From NCBI GenBank assembly GCA_947493745.1, contig CANLSM010000012.1, positions 1 through 64,000 on the forward strand: 64,000 bases of DNA, in the 5' to 3' direction. The position numbers and the translations under genes were made by a program. The notes below the pieces were generated by a model. That model ran no database searches and was not told where the DNA came from. It was given only the letters and a program-made list of their open reading frames with translations. This stretch comes from an uncultured Paracoccaceae bacterium. GTDB lineage: Bacteria > Pseudomonadota > Alphaproteobacteria > Rhodobacterales > Rhodobacteraceae. Below are positions 27,185-35,676 of this stretch, one piece after another. Each line of letters starts with the position of its first letter. Positions within the stretch are counted from its first letter, which is position 1.

Positions 27185-28463
27185 GGCACTGATTGTAAAG
27201 TCTTCTGAGCTTGTATCCGCGGGCAGGATTGAGGTTTTCTACCCAGGTGATCTGCCCTTCGAGACGGGCGCGGAATACGGGATCGGACAATCGGTTGTCA
27301 GCGTCCGATTTGCACGCGTGAAGGATTGCCTTGATCCGGTCAAATACAGGTCGGGGCAGGTTCAGATGCTGGTTGACCACGATGCCGGTGACCATCTGCC
27401 GATGCTGACAGGATTGTGCACGGGTTTTGGCGGGGTTGAGCGCGAACCCCTCATCGGTGAGAATGTCCGGCACGGATTTCAGGATGATGTCGTGGATAGC
27501 GCGCGCGCCCGAAAATGTCAGATCATCGGCGTAACGGCTGTAACTTGCACCCGCCCGCCGCGCCAGTCCGGCCAGTCTGCGATCGAGCGAAAAGCATGTC
27601 AGGTTTGCCAGCGCAGGTGAGGTCGGAGCCCCCTGCGGAAGATGCGGCAGGCTCAGCTTTGTCCGGTCCAGATCGGGAACGCGATCCAGAATGCGAGCGG
27701 GCGTGGCCAGCGTGCAAAGCCCGGTGAGGTTCCGGGCGACATTTTCCGGATAGCCAAGGCAGCGGAACAGGGCGAACACCCGGCCTGATGGCACTGACGT
27801 GAAGAAATCCTTGATATCAAAGCAGATTACCAATTCCTCGCCCGCGTGACGTTGCGCGCCCTGCTGACAGGAACGCCCCTTGACGAACCCGAAGGCATCA
27901 TCGTGAGGCGGAACCTGGTCGAGAATACCCGTCAGAATGCGTCGCTGCATCGCCTTCAGCCGGGCCTTCGGCGCCTCGATCAACCGGTGACCGCCTGCGC
28001 GTTTGGGGCTGACATGCCAGTGATAATGATTGACCGCCATCTCCTCATGCATGTTGGCGCGGTTTTGCAGATCGGCATACCAGCCGAGCCGGTCCGGTGA
28101 GATGGCGAGCCAGCCGGCAAGACCTACCAGGCTTTCGAGTGCGGGCAAGGCGAGGTTGGCAAAGACGGGCAGGGGACGCATCTTGGGCGCGCGCAGGTCG
28201 GGAGTGGGCCAGGCTTTGCGGCTTCTGCTGTATCTTTGGATTTTCGGAAGATAGCGATGCCGCAGAAGCGTCTGTTTGATCGCCTCATGCGGTGGAGAGT
28301 AGAGTTGCGGATGTGCATCAAGAAGATCGGTCGCCAGGGCCGCTCGATCAAGGCCGAGCGCCTTGGGCAGGCGGCCCTCCAGCGTACGCGTAACATCCGC
28401 CTTGGTCCATGCGGAATTGGCCAGTGAGGTGGCAAGATTTGCGGCCAGGGCGCGAAGATCCAT
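27156..28463 (-). CDS. Retron-type reverse transcriptase
   Basis: A 435-residue RNA-directed DNA polymerase. RT motifs in order are HRLIEAPK (about 159-166), FGFVKGRS (191-198), FDIKDFF (215-221), LPQGAPTSPALANL (275-288) and the catalytic SRYADDLTFSG (309-319, YADD at 311-314), then MVTGIVVN (VTG at 358-360), the retron region-Y mark. The region-X site NAxxH is kept only partly as GAQRH (202-206). The first 145 residues form an extra helical N-terminal part, longer than in typical E. coli retron RTs and reminiscent of Myxococcus-type RTs. It starts 22 bp after the a2 repeat with GGAG about 11 bases upstream. No separate effector gene is adjacent. Confidence 0.92.
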   Translation of the reverse strand: MDLRALAANLATSLANSAWTKADVTRTLEGRLPKALGLDRAALATDLLDAHPQLYSPPHEAIKQTLLRHRYLPKIQRYSRSRKAWPTPDLRAPKMRPLPVFANLALPALESLVGLAGWLAISPDRLGWYADLQNRANMHEEMAVNHYHWHVSPKRAGGHRLIEAPKARLKAMQRRILTGILDQVPPHDDAFGFVKGRSCQQGAQRHAGEELVICFDIKDFFTSVPSGRVFALFRCLGYPENVARNLTGLCTLATPARILDRVPDLDRTKLSLPHLPQGAPTSPALANLTCFSLDRRLAGLARRAGASYSRYADDLTFSGARAIHDIILKSVPDILTDEGFALNPAKTRAQSCQHRQMVTGIVVNQHLNLPRPVFDRIKAILHACKSDADNRLSDPVFRARLEGQITWVENLNPARGYKLRRLYNQCLMLRQRLAS

Positions 28464-28485
28464 CTGCGTCTTGTCTCCAGCATGC

Positions 28486-28503
28486 AGTGGTCCGCGTCTT
28501 CAA
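28486..28503 (-). repeat. Retron a2 arm
   Basis: On the minus strand this reads TTGAAGACGCGGACCACT. It is complementary to the a1 arm at 28634-28650 over 17 bp with one unpaired A. It lies 22 bp from the RT start codon. Confidence 0.85.
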
Positions 28504-28633
28504 CCAAACCCGGTCCTGCGCGACAGGCCGTGGGCAACGCCCACTCGCTGTCGTGCGACGTATGGCAAACTCATATCAACTTGGGCGGGGATACCCCACC
28601 CTCCCGAAGCGGCAGATACCTCTGCGGGATGTC

Positions 28634-28650
28634 TTGAAGACGCGGCCACT
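28634..28650 (-). repeat. Retron a1 arm
   Basis: On the minus strand this reads AGTGGCCGCGTCTTCAA. It pairs with the a2 arm at 28486-28503, and the predicted transcript start is at its first base. Confidence 0.85.
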
Positions 28651-28657
28651 TCCGCGC

Positions 28658-28686
28658 AGGATAGCCAGCCGCCGTTTTTGTGTCCA
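28658..28686 (-). promoter_or_regulatory. Sigma70-like promoter of the retron RNA
   Basis: On the minus strand TGGACA (28686-28681) is followed by exactly 17 bp and TATCCT (28663-28658). The expected start is near 28651, one base before the a1 arm. An AT-rich block (28704-28722) sits farther upstream and could act as a distal UP element. Confidence 0.6.
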
Positions 28687-28884
28687 GCGCCGGGAACTGC
28701 CCATCTTTTAATAAAATTTTAGCAAATTGCAGGCATGGTTTTGATCGAGCGCAGTCCGGGGCCAGACCTCGCGCCGTTTCATCCACGAGAGCTATTTCAG
28801 AAAGAACCATGACCGCCGTTTGTCATGGGCGCCCCAATCCGTCGCGGGCCATGGTTCCATTGTGACCAAAAGGAATTTTGCAAC

Positions 28885-31179
28885 ATGAACAAGGCAGTGA
28901 CCGACGGAATTGATTTCATGCCGCCTCCGTTTGCGGACGGTCTGGAAGACTGGTCGGCAGGTGACGGAACGCCGGGCAGCACGACCTACGCCACCGATCC
29001 GACGGGCAATCTGGTCACTGGTGATCCTGATTTCGGCACCTGTCTGGAGCTGCAGAAGATCGTCAGCACGCAGGCGCTGCGCTACATGGGCGAGGTGCCG
29101 GTTCTGCCGGGGTGCTATCTGGAAGTCACGGCCCGTGTGAAGGCAATCAGCGGGCCGCTGCCGCAGGTTCGCATTGCGGGCTATGCCGGTGGGACAGGCG
29201 GGCAGGCGATCACGCCGCTCACAGACAATGCCCCAGCCGTGCAACTGACCGAGTACGGACGTGTCGAGACGGTCTCGGCCATCATCGCTCTGGGTGACCG
29301 GCCGGGTGTCAACATGGTCTTCGCCAGCGGCACGGTTTATGGGCATCTCGGGATCGACATCTCGGGCGATATCGGGTCACTGGTTCGGGTCGAATCCATC
29401 AAGGTGCAGGACCGCACGGTCTACTTCCACCGCGATCTCATGGACTGGGTCGATGTGCGCGACTATGGCGCGGTCGGTGATGGTGTCACGGATGATGCCG
29501 CAGCCTTTGAGGCTGCGGACGCGGTTGCCGATGGGCGGGATATCCTGGTCTCGGCAGGTAGCTATTTTCTGAACAAGAACATCACGCTGGTGAACCGGGT
29601 CCGGTTTGAGGGAACAGTTGTCCAGCCGAGCGAGTACAGCTTCATCCTGCGCGCGTTTTTCGACTTCAACGCCTATATCGACGCGTTCGGTGACGAGACG
29701 ACGGCACTCAAGAAAGCACTGCACGCGCTCTTCAACTTCTCGGATCACGAGTCGCTTGATCTCAATGGGCGACGGATCCAGCTTGACGCACCGATTGATG
29801 TCGCGGCGGCCGTCAGCAACATTACCAATTTCGGCAACCGGCGGGCGATCCGCAACGGCCAGTTCTCGGCCAACGACACGGCTGCCTGGACGCCTGATGT
29901 TGTGACAAGCAATGCGGGCTACAGTCCGTCGGCTTCGCACACGCTGACCGGGGTGACCAATATCGCGGCCATCGCCGTGGGCTCGCTGGTCGAGGGCTTT
30001 GGTGTGGGGCGGGAGGTCTATGTGACCGCCAAGGACGATGGCGCGGGCGAGATCACGTTGAGCCAGCCGCTCTACGGGGCCGCGAGCAATCAGAGCTACA
30101 CCTTCACCCGGTTCAAATACATGCTCGATTTCTCGGGCTTCGTATCGATCAACCGGTTCCAGATCGAGGATATCGAATTTCTCGGCAACCGGCGCGGGGC
30201 GGGCATCATGCTGCCGCCTGCCGGTATCGCCTGGTCGATCCGCGATTGCTGGTTTGCGCGCCCTGCGCATCGGTCGATCACGTCCATCGGGGACGGGTGC
30301 AACGGGATCTCGATCGACGGCAACCAGTTCCTCGCCTTTGACGATGACGAGACCGTGGCCAACCGCACAAGCGTCTGCTTCAACACCAACAAGAACGATA
30401 TCAAGGTGCGAAACAACCGGGCTGTCGATTTCCTGCATTTCGGCGTGATGGCCGGTGGCGGCCATATCATCACCGGCAACCATTTCTGGCAGGATGACGG
30501 CGTTGCAGGTGGCGACCGAAGCGCGGGGCTGGTGCTGTGCCAGCCAAATGCCAAGACCACGATCACGGCCAATTATGTCGACAACTACTCCATTGATCTG
30601 ACCAATGAATATGACCCCTACCCGGATCCGTTTCCCGGCAAGGGACCGTTCGGGACGCTGACCATCACGGGCAACATCTTCACCGGGAAGGATGTGCCGA
30701 GCTGGTTCACGTTCATCCGGCTTCTGCCCATCGGAACGGGGCACCCGATTGACGGGATCAGCGTGATCGGCAATGCGTTCAAACCCTTTGGCGGACCGAC
30801 GATGGACCGGGTGGACTCGGTCGATACGTCGCGGGGATCCATCGATCACAGCCAGAGCAAGGGGATCGAGTTTCATTCGAACTCGTTCCGGGACGTGGTC
30901 CATCGCACCGAGAGTCCCGCGACAGTGCAGATCGAACAGACCTCGCGCGCGCAGAACTGGGACCTGTCGCTTGCTGACAAGTTGCCGTTTGGCGGCCGGG
31001 CGCTTGGTGCGGAGGGGCTGACGGCGCTCGGGCCGATCGAGAACGCGTCGAGCACCGTCACGGCGATGCCCTATGTCGATCTGGAACGGGGCGCACTGGG
31101 TCAGGACATCCGGGTCAGGTGGCCGGAGAGTGTAAGCGGTAAGGTTCAGTTGAAGATCCGATCCGATCTGCCGTCCTGA
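28885..31179 (+). CDS. Right-handed beta-helix (GH28-related) protein
   Basis: A 764-residue protein with a beta-helix repeat fold. The pectate-lyase-like segment begins with VDVRDYGAVGDGVTDDAAAF (the usual DFGAxGDGxTDDT motif for GH28-related proteins), and NGISIDGNQFLAF, HIITGNHFWQDD, LTITGNIFTG and ISVIGNAFKPF are successive helix rungs. A carbohydrate-like domain of about 170 residues precedes it. No signal peptide is obvious. It may act on a surface polysaccharide or be a phage-tailspike-like domain. The ATG at 28885 follows AAGGA; the Met at 28825 is rejected. It is divergent from the retron, with about 200 bp between. Confidence 0.8.
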   Translation: MNKAVTDGIDFMPPPFADGLEDWSAGDGTPGSTTYATDPTGNLVTGDPDFGTCLELQKIVSTQALRYMGEVPVLPGCYLEVTARVKAISGPLPQVRIAGYAGGTGGQAITPLTDNAPAVQLTEYGRVETVSAIIALGDRPGVNMVFASGTVYGHLGIDISGDIGSLVRVESIKVQDRTVYFHRDLMDWVDVRDYGAVGDGVTDDAAAFEAADAVADGRDILVSAGSYFLNKNITLVNRVRFEGTVVQPSEYSFILRAFFDFNAYIDAFGDETTALKKALHALFNFSDHESLDLNGRRIQLDAPIDVAAAVSNITNFGNRRAIRNGQFSANDTAAWTPDVVTSNAGYSPSASHTLTGVTNIAAIAVGSLVEGFGVGREVYVTAKDDGAGEITLSQPLYGAASNQSYTFTRFKYMLDFSGFVSINRFQIEDIEFLGNRRGAGIMLPPAGIAWSIRDCWFARPAHRSITSIGDGCNGISIDGNQFLAFDDDETVANRTSVCFNTNKNDIKVRNNRAVDFLHFGVMAGGGHIITGNHFWQDDGVAGGDRSAGLVLCQPNAKTTITANYVDNYSIDLTNEYDPYPDPFPGKGPFGTLTITGNIFTGKDVPSWFTFIRLLPIGTGHPIDGISVIGNAFKPFGGPTMDRVDSVDTSRGSIDHSQSKGIEFHSNSFRDVVHRTESPATVQIEQTSRAQNWDLSLADKLPFGGRALGAEGLTALGPIENASSTVTAMPYVDLERGALGQDIRVRWPESVSGKVQLKIRSDLPS

Positions 31180-31190
31180 CCCGCTCCTCT

Positions 31191-31250
31191 GATCGCTGGA
31201 AAGGATTTGGTAACCAATTTGCAGTAAACGGTTAATCCGGTCCAGCGATC
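31191..31250 (+). other. Extended hairpin in the leader of the TbpB-like gene
   Basis: GATCGCTGGA at 31191-31200 is perfectly complementary to TCCAGCGATC at 31241-31250; inside it, GGATT and AACC pair with GGTT and AATCC. Together with CTCC/GGAG just outside, this gives an interrupted stem of more than 15 bp. It ends next to GGAG (31251-31254), the ribosome site of the ATG at 31262, so folding could hide or expose it. It may instead be a 3'-end structure for the upstream gene, though no T tract follows. Confidence 0.6.
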
Positions 31251-31261
31251 GGAGTGGTGTT

Positions 31262-32188
31262 ATGAGACCTTTGAGTTATCTGACGGGGCTTTTGATGGCC
31301 CTGTCCGCCTGCGGAGGGGGCGGCGGCTCTGGCGCATCCAGCAATCAGGGAACGGGCGGCGGGCAGGTCGGGACGGTGCCGGATTTCTCCACGACCGCAA
31401 CGCCGGTACCCGACAATGCGCCGACCTATTTCCTCTATAACTCCGCGGACTATATCGGCACACAGATCCCCGTGCTTCTGGCGGGCGTGATGGCTGACAC
31501 GCAAGGTGACCTGCGTGCGGTCTCGGGTGCCGCTGACGTGACGCTGCTGCCGCCGCTGATCACCGGACAGCGCCCGCGATTGCAGATTGCCATGGGCGGG
31601 GAGACCCATGTTTTTACCTTCAACGACAGCTCTCAGGAATATGTCGATGATGAGGGGCGCGAGTTTCGCGATCCCGGCTTCTTCACGACCATCGAGATGA
31701 CCGAACCGGATGGCGATTTCTTCGATCTTCTGGGGGGGCTGCAGGCGTCTCCGGCCTCATTGCCATCAAGCGCTGTCTATACGGGCATCGCGTCGGTCTA
31801 TCTGGTGGATCAGAACGGGGGGACGGCCAACTCCGATCTTGAGCGGGGTAACGGGCAGGTGGCGCTTACCCTCAACTTCGCGGCCGGGACCTTCTCAGGC
31901 GACGTCTTCGACGGGACCATTTTTGCGGGGCAGGGCAACGAGCAGCAGGTCGTGATCTCGGCCAGTGGCGCAATAGCCGGTGCGGATTTCGCGGGCACGA
32001 GCCTGACTGCGACAACGGACGCAAGCGGCGGGACGTTCACGATCAGTGACGCCGAGCTGACCGGTACGGTGCTTGAGAATGGCGGGCTGAAGGCTGTCGG
32101 TGTCTATAGTGGCGATTACGCGCTGAGCGGCTCGGGCGGGACGCTTGAAGGCGCGCTCGTCGGCGATTTCACCGGGTTCAGGAACTAG
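31262..32188 (+). CDS. TbpB-like beta-barrel lipoprotein
   Basis: A 308-residue predicted lipoprotein: [17 protein letters not shown] ends in a lipobox, followed by a Gly/Ser-rich linker. The C-terminal half has the beta-barrel pattern of transferrin-binding protein-like domains ([65 protein letters not shown]). Surface lipoproteins of this type can bind haem, metal or protein ligands; no TonB receptor is beside it. The ATG follows GGAGTGGTGTT. A hairpin lies directly upstream. Its 3' end overlaps the DUF2256 gene on the other strand by 11 bp. Confidence 0.72.
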   Translation: MRPLSYLTGLLMALSACGGGGGSGASSNQGTGGGQVGTVPDFSTTATPVPDNAPTYFLYNSADYIGTQIPVLLAGVMADTQGDLRAVSGAADVTLLPPLITGQRPRLQIAMGGETHVFTFNDSSQEYVDDEGREFRDPGFFTTIEMTEPDGDFFDLLGGLQASPASLPSSAVYTGIASVYLVDQNGGTANSDLERGNGQVALTLNFAAGTFSGDVFDGTIFAGQGNEQQVVISASGAIAGADFAGTSLTATTDASGGTFTISDAELTGTVLENGGLKAVGVYSGDYALSGSGGTLEGALVGDFTGFRN

Positions 32189-32312
32189 GCCTGCAGCGAC
32201 GCGAGCAATAGCGCACCTGATCCCAGACCTTCGCCCATTTGCGCCGCCATGTGAAAGGCCTGCCGCAGGTCACGCAGATCTTCTGAGGCAGATTTGGTTT
32301 TCGATGGGCCAT
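32178..32312 (-). CDS. DUF2256 small zinc-finger-like protein
   Basis: A 44-residue protein overlooked by length-based gene calling. It reads [20 protein letters not shown], then a [12 protein letters not shown] segment, then RYCSRRC near the end. The pattern [14 protein letters not shown] and a C-terminal YCSxRC is that of DUF2256, with four Cys that can bind zinc. It lies antisense to the last 11 bp of the TbpB-like gene. The ATG at 32312 is the only reasonable start. Function is unknown. Confidence 0.85.
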   Translation of the reverse strand: MAHRKPNLPQKICVTCGRPFTWRRKWAKVWDQVRYCSRRCRPSS

Positions 32313-32384
32313 GGAGGAGAGATAGGAGGCTTGGCACCGTCGGCAAGCGCGCTAAGCTGGGGTCAGTTCAACGAGGTGCTGCCC

Positions 32385-32603
32385 ATGCCTGCCCGCTATG
32401 CCCCCTACCTGTTTGGCTTCCTGCTGTCCGGTTTCATGTCGCTGATCGTCTCGGGCGTGGCGACCTGGCGGGCGCTTGGACTGACGGAGGGGTTCTTCGG
32501 TCTCTGGATGGGCGCATGGATGTCGGCCTGGCCGGTGGCGTTCGTGGCCCTTCTGGTCGTGCGCCCGGCGGTTCAGAGAATTGTCGAGGCGATGGTGCGC
32601 TGA
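32385..32603 (+). CDS. DUF2798 two-helix membrane protein
   Basis: A 72-residue membrane protein with two hydrophobic helices (LFGFLLSGFMSLIVSGVATW and GLWMGAWMSAWPVAFVALLVV), the family pattern of DUF2798. The family function is unknown. The ATG at 32385 follows GAGGTG at normal spacing; the longer frame from 32145 starts within the previous gene and is not protein-like before this point. It lies 36 bp upstream of the monooxygenase-like gene and may share its transcript. Confidence 0.8.
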   Translation: MPARYAPYLFGFLLSGFMSLIVSGVATWRALGLTEGFFGLWMGAWMSAWPVAFVALLVVRPAVQRIVEAMVR

Positions 32604-32639
32604 GCCTGTGCTATACTGAAGCCAGAGAGGAGACCGCCC

Positions 32640-32966
32640 ATGCCCGTTGTCGATCCTGATGCCGCCTACCAGACCGTGATCACGACCTTCGAGGTCAATC
32701 CCGGAACCTGCGCCGATCTCATCGACAAGCTGAGCACGGCCTATGCCGATTTCATCCGGCGGCAACCGGGGTTTGTGTCGGCGGCCATCCATGTGAACGA
32801 CGCACAGACCCGGATCGCGAACTACTCGCAATGGGTGAAGCGGGAGGACTTCCTGGCGATGTTGCGCTCAGACGAGATGCGCGCCCATACCCGCGAGTTC
32901 ACCAAGCTCTGCCGCAGTTTCGAGCCGGTCTTGTATGATGTGGTGGAGGTGAGCCGCTCTCCGTGA
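32640..32966 (+). CDS. Antibiotic biosynthesis monooxygenase (ABM) domain protein
   Basis: A 108-residue single-domain protein of the ferredoxin-like ABM fold. The core has VITTFEVNPGTCADLIDKL, FIRRQPGFVSAAIHVNDAQTRIANYSQWVKRE, and a C-terminal FEPVLYDVVEV. Family members oxidise small aromatics or act on haem-like molecules as homodimers, but many have no known substrate. The ATG follows AGAGGAGA at normal spacing. It is next to the DUF2798 gene. Confidence 0.85.
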   Translation: MPVVDPDAAYQTVITTFEVNPGTCADLIDKLSTAYADFIRRQPGFVSAAIHVNDAQTRIANYSQWVKREDFLAMLRSDEMRAHTREFTKLCRSFEPVLYDVVEVSRSP

Positions 32967-33054
32967 AGAATTAGTCTTGCCGATATCCCTGCCCTGCGGC
33001 ACCGCCGGGCATCGGCCCCGCGTAGACTGATCACCCAGTTCAGACTTACAAGAG

Positions 33055-33285
33055 CTAGGTTCTTTCACTTTTCCAGTGATTTGCCGAGCACTTTTTGCAA
33101 AGTAATCTGGTAGAGTAACTGCGCTCAATGACAACACAACCTGACAAGAAGTACTTACCGCACATCTCACAAATTCTCGTTGGCGCGGGTACATCTGAAA
33201 TGTCCGAATTTCGAATTCTTTCATAAAGTTTCATTTTTTTAACTTTCACATAGGTTTCTGCTTTCAATTGCATAAAACTGCCCAC
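33055..33285 (-). CDS. Small Cys-rich ORF, AT-rich, uncertain
   Basis: A 76-codon frame whose C-terminal half has two Cys pairs (ICEMCGKYF and LLCKKCSANH), spaced like a small zinc finger. The DNA is visibly AT-richer than the uvrB gene beside it, suggesting acquired sequence. Possible starts are Met at 33285, 33273 and 33234, with no strong ribosome site to choose between them. Reality is moderate at best; the family is unrecognised. Confidence 0.4.
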   Translation of the reverse strand: MGSFMQLKAETYVKVKKMKLYERIRNSDISDVPAPTRICEMCGKYFLSGCVVIERSYSTRLLCKKCSANHWKSERT

Positions 33286-33337
33286 CGACTTTGACAGTTC
33301 TTTCCACTTAGTAAGCTTTGTGCCTCGTTTAATAACC

Positions 33338-35506
33338 TCACCCCATCTTCCGCCGTGACTTCCCCTTGAACCCGCGCGTCCCGCCGCGACCGGCCTTGCT
33401 GCGGCCTCCGCTCTCTGATGCGGCCTCGACGGCGAACTGACGGGCCAGTGGATCGTCGGCGATGGCGAGGTCCACGGCCTCCAGCCGTTTGACCTCGTCG
33501 CGGAGACGTGCGGCCTCCTCGAATTCCAGGTTCTCGGCGGCCTTCATCATGTCCTTGCGCAAGGCATCGAGATGGGCGGCGAGGTTCGCGCCCACCATGG
33601 GTTTCTCGACCTTGGCGGTGATACGCGACTGGTCAGTGTCAGCGGGGAAGAGGCCGTCGAGCACGTCATTGACGTTCTTCTTGATCGTGGCCGGTGTGAT
33701 GCCGTGGGCTTCGTTATGGGCCTGTTGTTTCTCACGCCTGCGGTTGGTCTCTCCCAGTGCGCGCTCCATCGAGCCGGTGATCCGGTCGGCATACATGATG
33801 ACCCGGCCATCGACGTTCCGCGCGGCGCGGCCGATGGTCTGGACCAGGGAGGTCTCGGAGCGCAGGAAGCCCTCCTTGTCCGCATCAAGGATCGCGACCA
33901 GCCCGCATTCGGGAATGTCGAGCCCCTCGCGCAGCAGGTTGATGCCCACCAGCACATCGAAGGCGCCGAGGCGCAGGTCGCGCAGGATCTCGATGCGTTC
34001 GATCGTGTCGATGTCGGAGTGCATGTAGCGCACGCGGATCCCCTGCTCGTGAAGGTATTCGGTCAGGTCCTCAGCCATGCGTTTGGTCAGCGTGGTGACG
34101 AGCACCCGGTTGCCTTTGCCCGCGACGATGCGGATCTCGTCGAGCAGATCATCCACCTGGGTCTCGACGGGGCGGATTTCAACGGGTGGATCAAGGAGGC
34201 CGGTGGGGCGGATCACCTGTTCGGCGAAGACGCCGCCCGATTGCTCCAGCTCCCATTTCTGCGGGGTGGCAGAGACGAAGACCGATTGCGGGCGCATCGC
34301 GTCCCATTCCTCGAATTTCAGGGGACGGTTGTCCATGCAGGAGGGCAGGCGAAAGCCATGTTCGGCCAGCGTGAACTTGCGCCGGTAATCGCCGCGATAC
34401 ATGCCGCCGATCTGCGGGACGGAGACATGGGACTCATCGGCAAATACGATGGCGTTGTCGGGGATGTACTCGAAAAGGGTAGGGGGCGGTTCACCCGGCG
34501 CGCGGCCCGTCAGATAGCGGGAATAGTTCTCGATCCCGTTGCAGACGCCGGTCGCCTCCAGCATCTCAAGATCGAAATTGGTGCGTTGTTCGAGGCGTTG
34601 TGCCTCCAGCAGTTTGCCCTCGGCCACCAGTTGATCGAGGCGGACCGCAAGCTCGGCCTTGATGCCCTTCATCGCCTGCTGCATCGTCGGGCGCGGGGTG
34701 ACGTAGTGGGAGTTCGCGTAGATGCGGATCTTCTCCAGCGTGTCGGTTTTCTGGCCGGTCAGCGGGTCAAACTCGACAATCGATTCCAACTCTTCGCCGA
34801 AGAAGGAACAGCGCCAGGCGCGGTCCTCCAAATGGGCGGGCCAGATCTCCACACTGTCGCCGCGCACCCGGAATGAGCCGCGCTGGAAGGCGGCATCGTT
34901 GCGCTTGTATTGCTGGGCCACAAGATCTGCCATGACCTTGCGCTGATCATAGCTGTTGCCGGTGATCAGATCCTGGGTCATGGCGCCATAGGTCTCGACC
35001 GAGCCGATGCCGTAGATGCAGGAAACCGAGGCCACGATGATCACATCGTCGCGTTCCAGAAGCGCGCGGGTGGCGGAGTGACGCATCCGGTCGATCTGCT
35101 CGTTGATCTGGGATTCCTTCTCGATATAGGTGTCCGAGCGGGCGACATAGGCCTCGGGCTGATAGTAGTCGTAGTAGGAGACGAAATACTCGACCGCGTT
35201 TCCCGGAAAGAATCCCTTGAACTCCCCATAGAGCTGGGCGGCAAGCGTCTTGTTCGGGGCCAGAATGATCGCCGGGCGCTGGGTTTCCTCAATCACCTTG
35301 GCCATTGTGTAGGTTTTGCCGGTGCCCGTGGCCCCCAGCAGAACTTGATTCTGCTCGCCGTCGCGGACGCCCTCGACAAGCTCGGCTATTGCTGTCGGTT
35401 GATCTCCAGCAGGCGAAAATTCGGTATGCATTACAATGGCTTTCCCGCCATCGAGCTTTTCGCGCGGCTGCGGGGGCTGGTGGGATTGCAATGCGGGTTC
35501 GGTCAT
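33338..35506 (-). CDS. uvrB: Excinuclease ABC subunit UvrB
   Basis: The damage-verification helicase-like subunit of nucleotide excision repair. Motifs in place: Walker [11 protein letters not shown], the beta-hairpin [19 protein letters not shown], the helicase VATATP-type [10 protein letters not shown], and [19 protein letters not shown]. The C-terminal UVR coiled coil ([17 protein letters not shown]) binds UvrC. The ATG at 35506 follows GAGGAG at 7 bases and is preferred to the GTG at 35527. No LexA-type box is evident upstream. It is followed downstream by the AT-rich small ORF. Confidence 0.98.
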   Translation of the reverse strand: MTEPALQSHQPPQPREKLDGGKAIVMHTEFSPAGDQPTAIAELVEGVRDGEQNQVLLGATGTGKTYTMAKVIEETQRPAIILAPNKTLAAQLYGEFKGFFPGNAVEYFVSYYDYYQPEAYVARSDTYIEKESQINEQIDRMRHSATRALLERDDVIIVASVSCIYGIGSVETYGAMTQDLITGNSYDQRKVMADLVAQQYKRNDAAFQRGSFRVRGDSVEIWPAHLEDRAWRCSFFGEELESIVEFDPLTGQKTDTLEKIRIYANSHYVTPRPTMQQAMKGIKAELAVRLDQLVAEGKLLEAQRLEQRTNFDLEMLEATGVCNGIENYSRYLTGRAPGEPPPTLFEYIPDNAIVFADESHVSVPQIGGMYRGDYRRKFTLAEHGFRLPSCMDNRPLKFEEWDAMRPQSVFVSATPQKWELEQSGGVFAEQVIRPTGLLDPPVEIRPVETQVDDLLDEIRIVAGKGNRVLVTTLTKRMAEDLTEYLHEQGIRVRYMHSDIDTIERIEILRDLRLGAFDVLVGINLLREGLDIPECGLVAILDADKEGFLRSETSLVQTIGRAARNVDGRVIMYADRITGSMERALGETNRRREKQQAHNEAHGITPATIKKNVNDVLDGLFPADTDQSRITAKVEKPMVGANLAAHLDALRKDMMKAAENLEFEEAARLRDEVKRLEAVDLAIADDPLARQFAVEAASESGGRSKAGRGGTRGFKGKSRRKMG

Positions 35507-35559
35507 CTCGGTCTCCTCGATCCTCACTCAAGATGCGTCTTTGGACAGGCCTTACAAGG

Positions 35560-35574
35560 TTAAAAAAGAATTAA
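35560..35574. promoter_or_regulatory. CtrA-like site TTAA-N7-TTAA upstream of uvrB
   Basis: TTAA at 35560-35563 and TTAA at 35571-35574 are separated by seven bases, the layout of a CtrA box. It lies about 55 bp upstream of the uvrB ATG. The surrounding sequence is AT-rich, so a chance match is quite possible. Confidence 0.3.
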
Positions 35575-35676
35575 AACCTTAGGTTGAGTCATAAAAATAA
35601 AAACAACTTTTTAGGAATTTCTTTGTTGCGCAGTAACCATCATACGGCCTAAAGTCTAAGGGCAAGCAGCAAGACT

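Larger units (their letters stand above)
28486..28650 (-). ncRNA. Retron non-coding RNA (msr-msd)
   Basis: The 165-nt RNA template of the retron, read on the minus strand. The 5' arm a1 (AGTGGCCGCGTCTTCAA) and 3' arm a2 pair over 17 bp. Inside, in order: a GCAGA/TCTGC hairpin with GGTA loop (28612-28625) inside a TCCC/GGGA closing stem; a very strong hairpin GGGTGGGG-TAT-CCCCGCCC (28583-28601); a single-stranded stretch; and the msd hairpin CGACAG-CGA-GTGGGC-GTT-GCCCAC-GGC-CTGTCG (28521-28553). The msr would be the first two hairpins, and the msd is about 28504-28560. A candidate branching G follows a1 directly (CAAGACAT). The promoter is immediately upstream. Confidence 0.85.

Noticed and set aside
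28571-28810. 79-codon minus-strand frame over the retron leader
   Set aside because: It spans the promoter and msr-msd region and shows no protein features.
29377-30903. 508-codon minus-strand frame antisense to the beta-helix gene
   Set aside because: Antisense shadow of a high-GC gene; no motifs.
35507-35640. LexA-type SOS box (GTTC-N7-GTTC) upstream of uvrB
   Set aside because: No such pattern was found in the leader.
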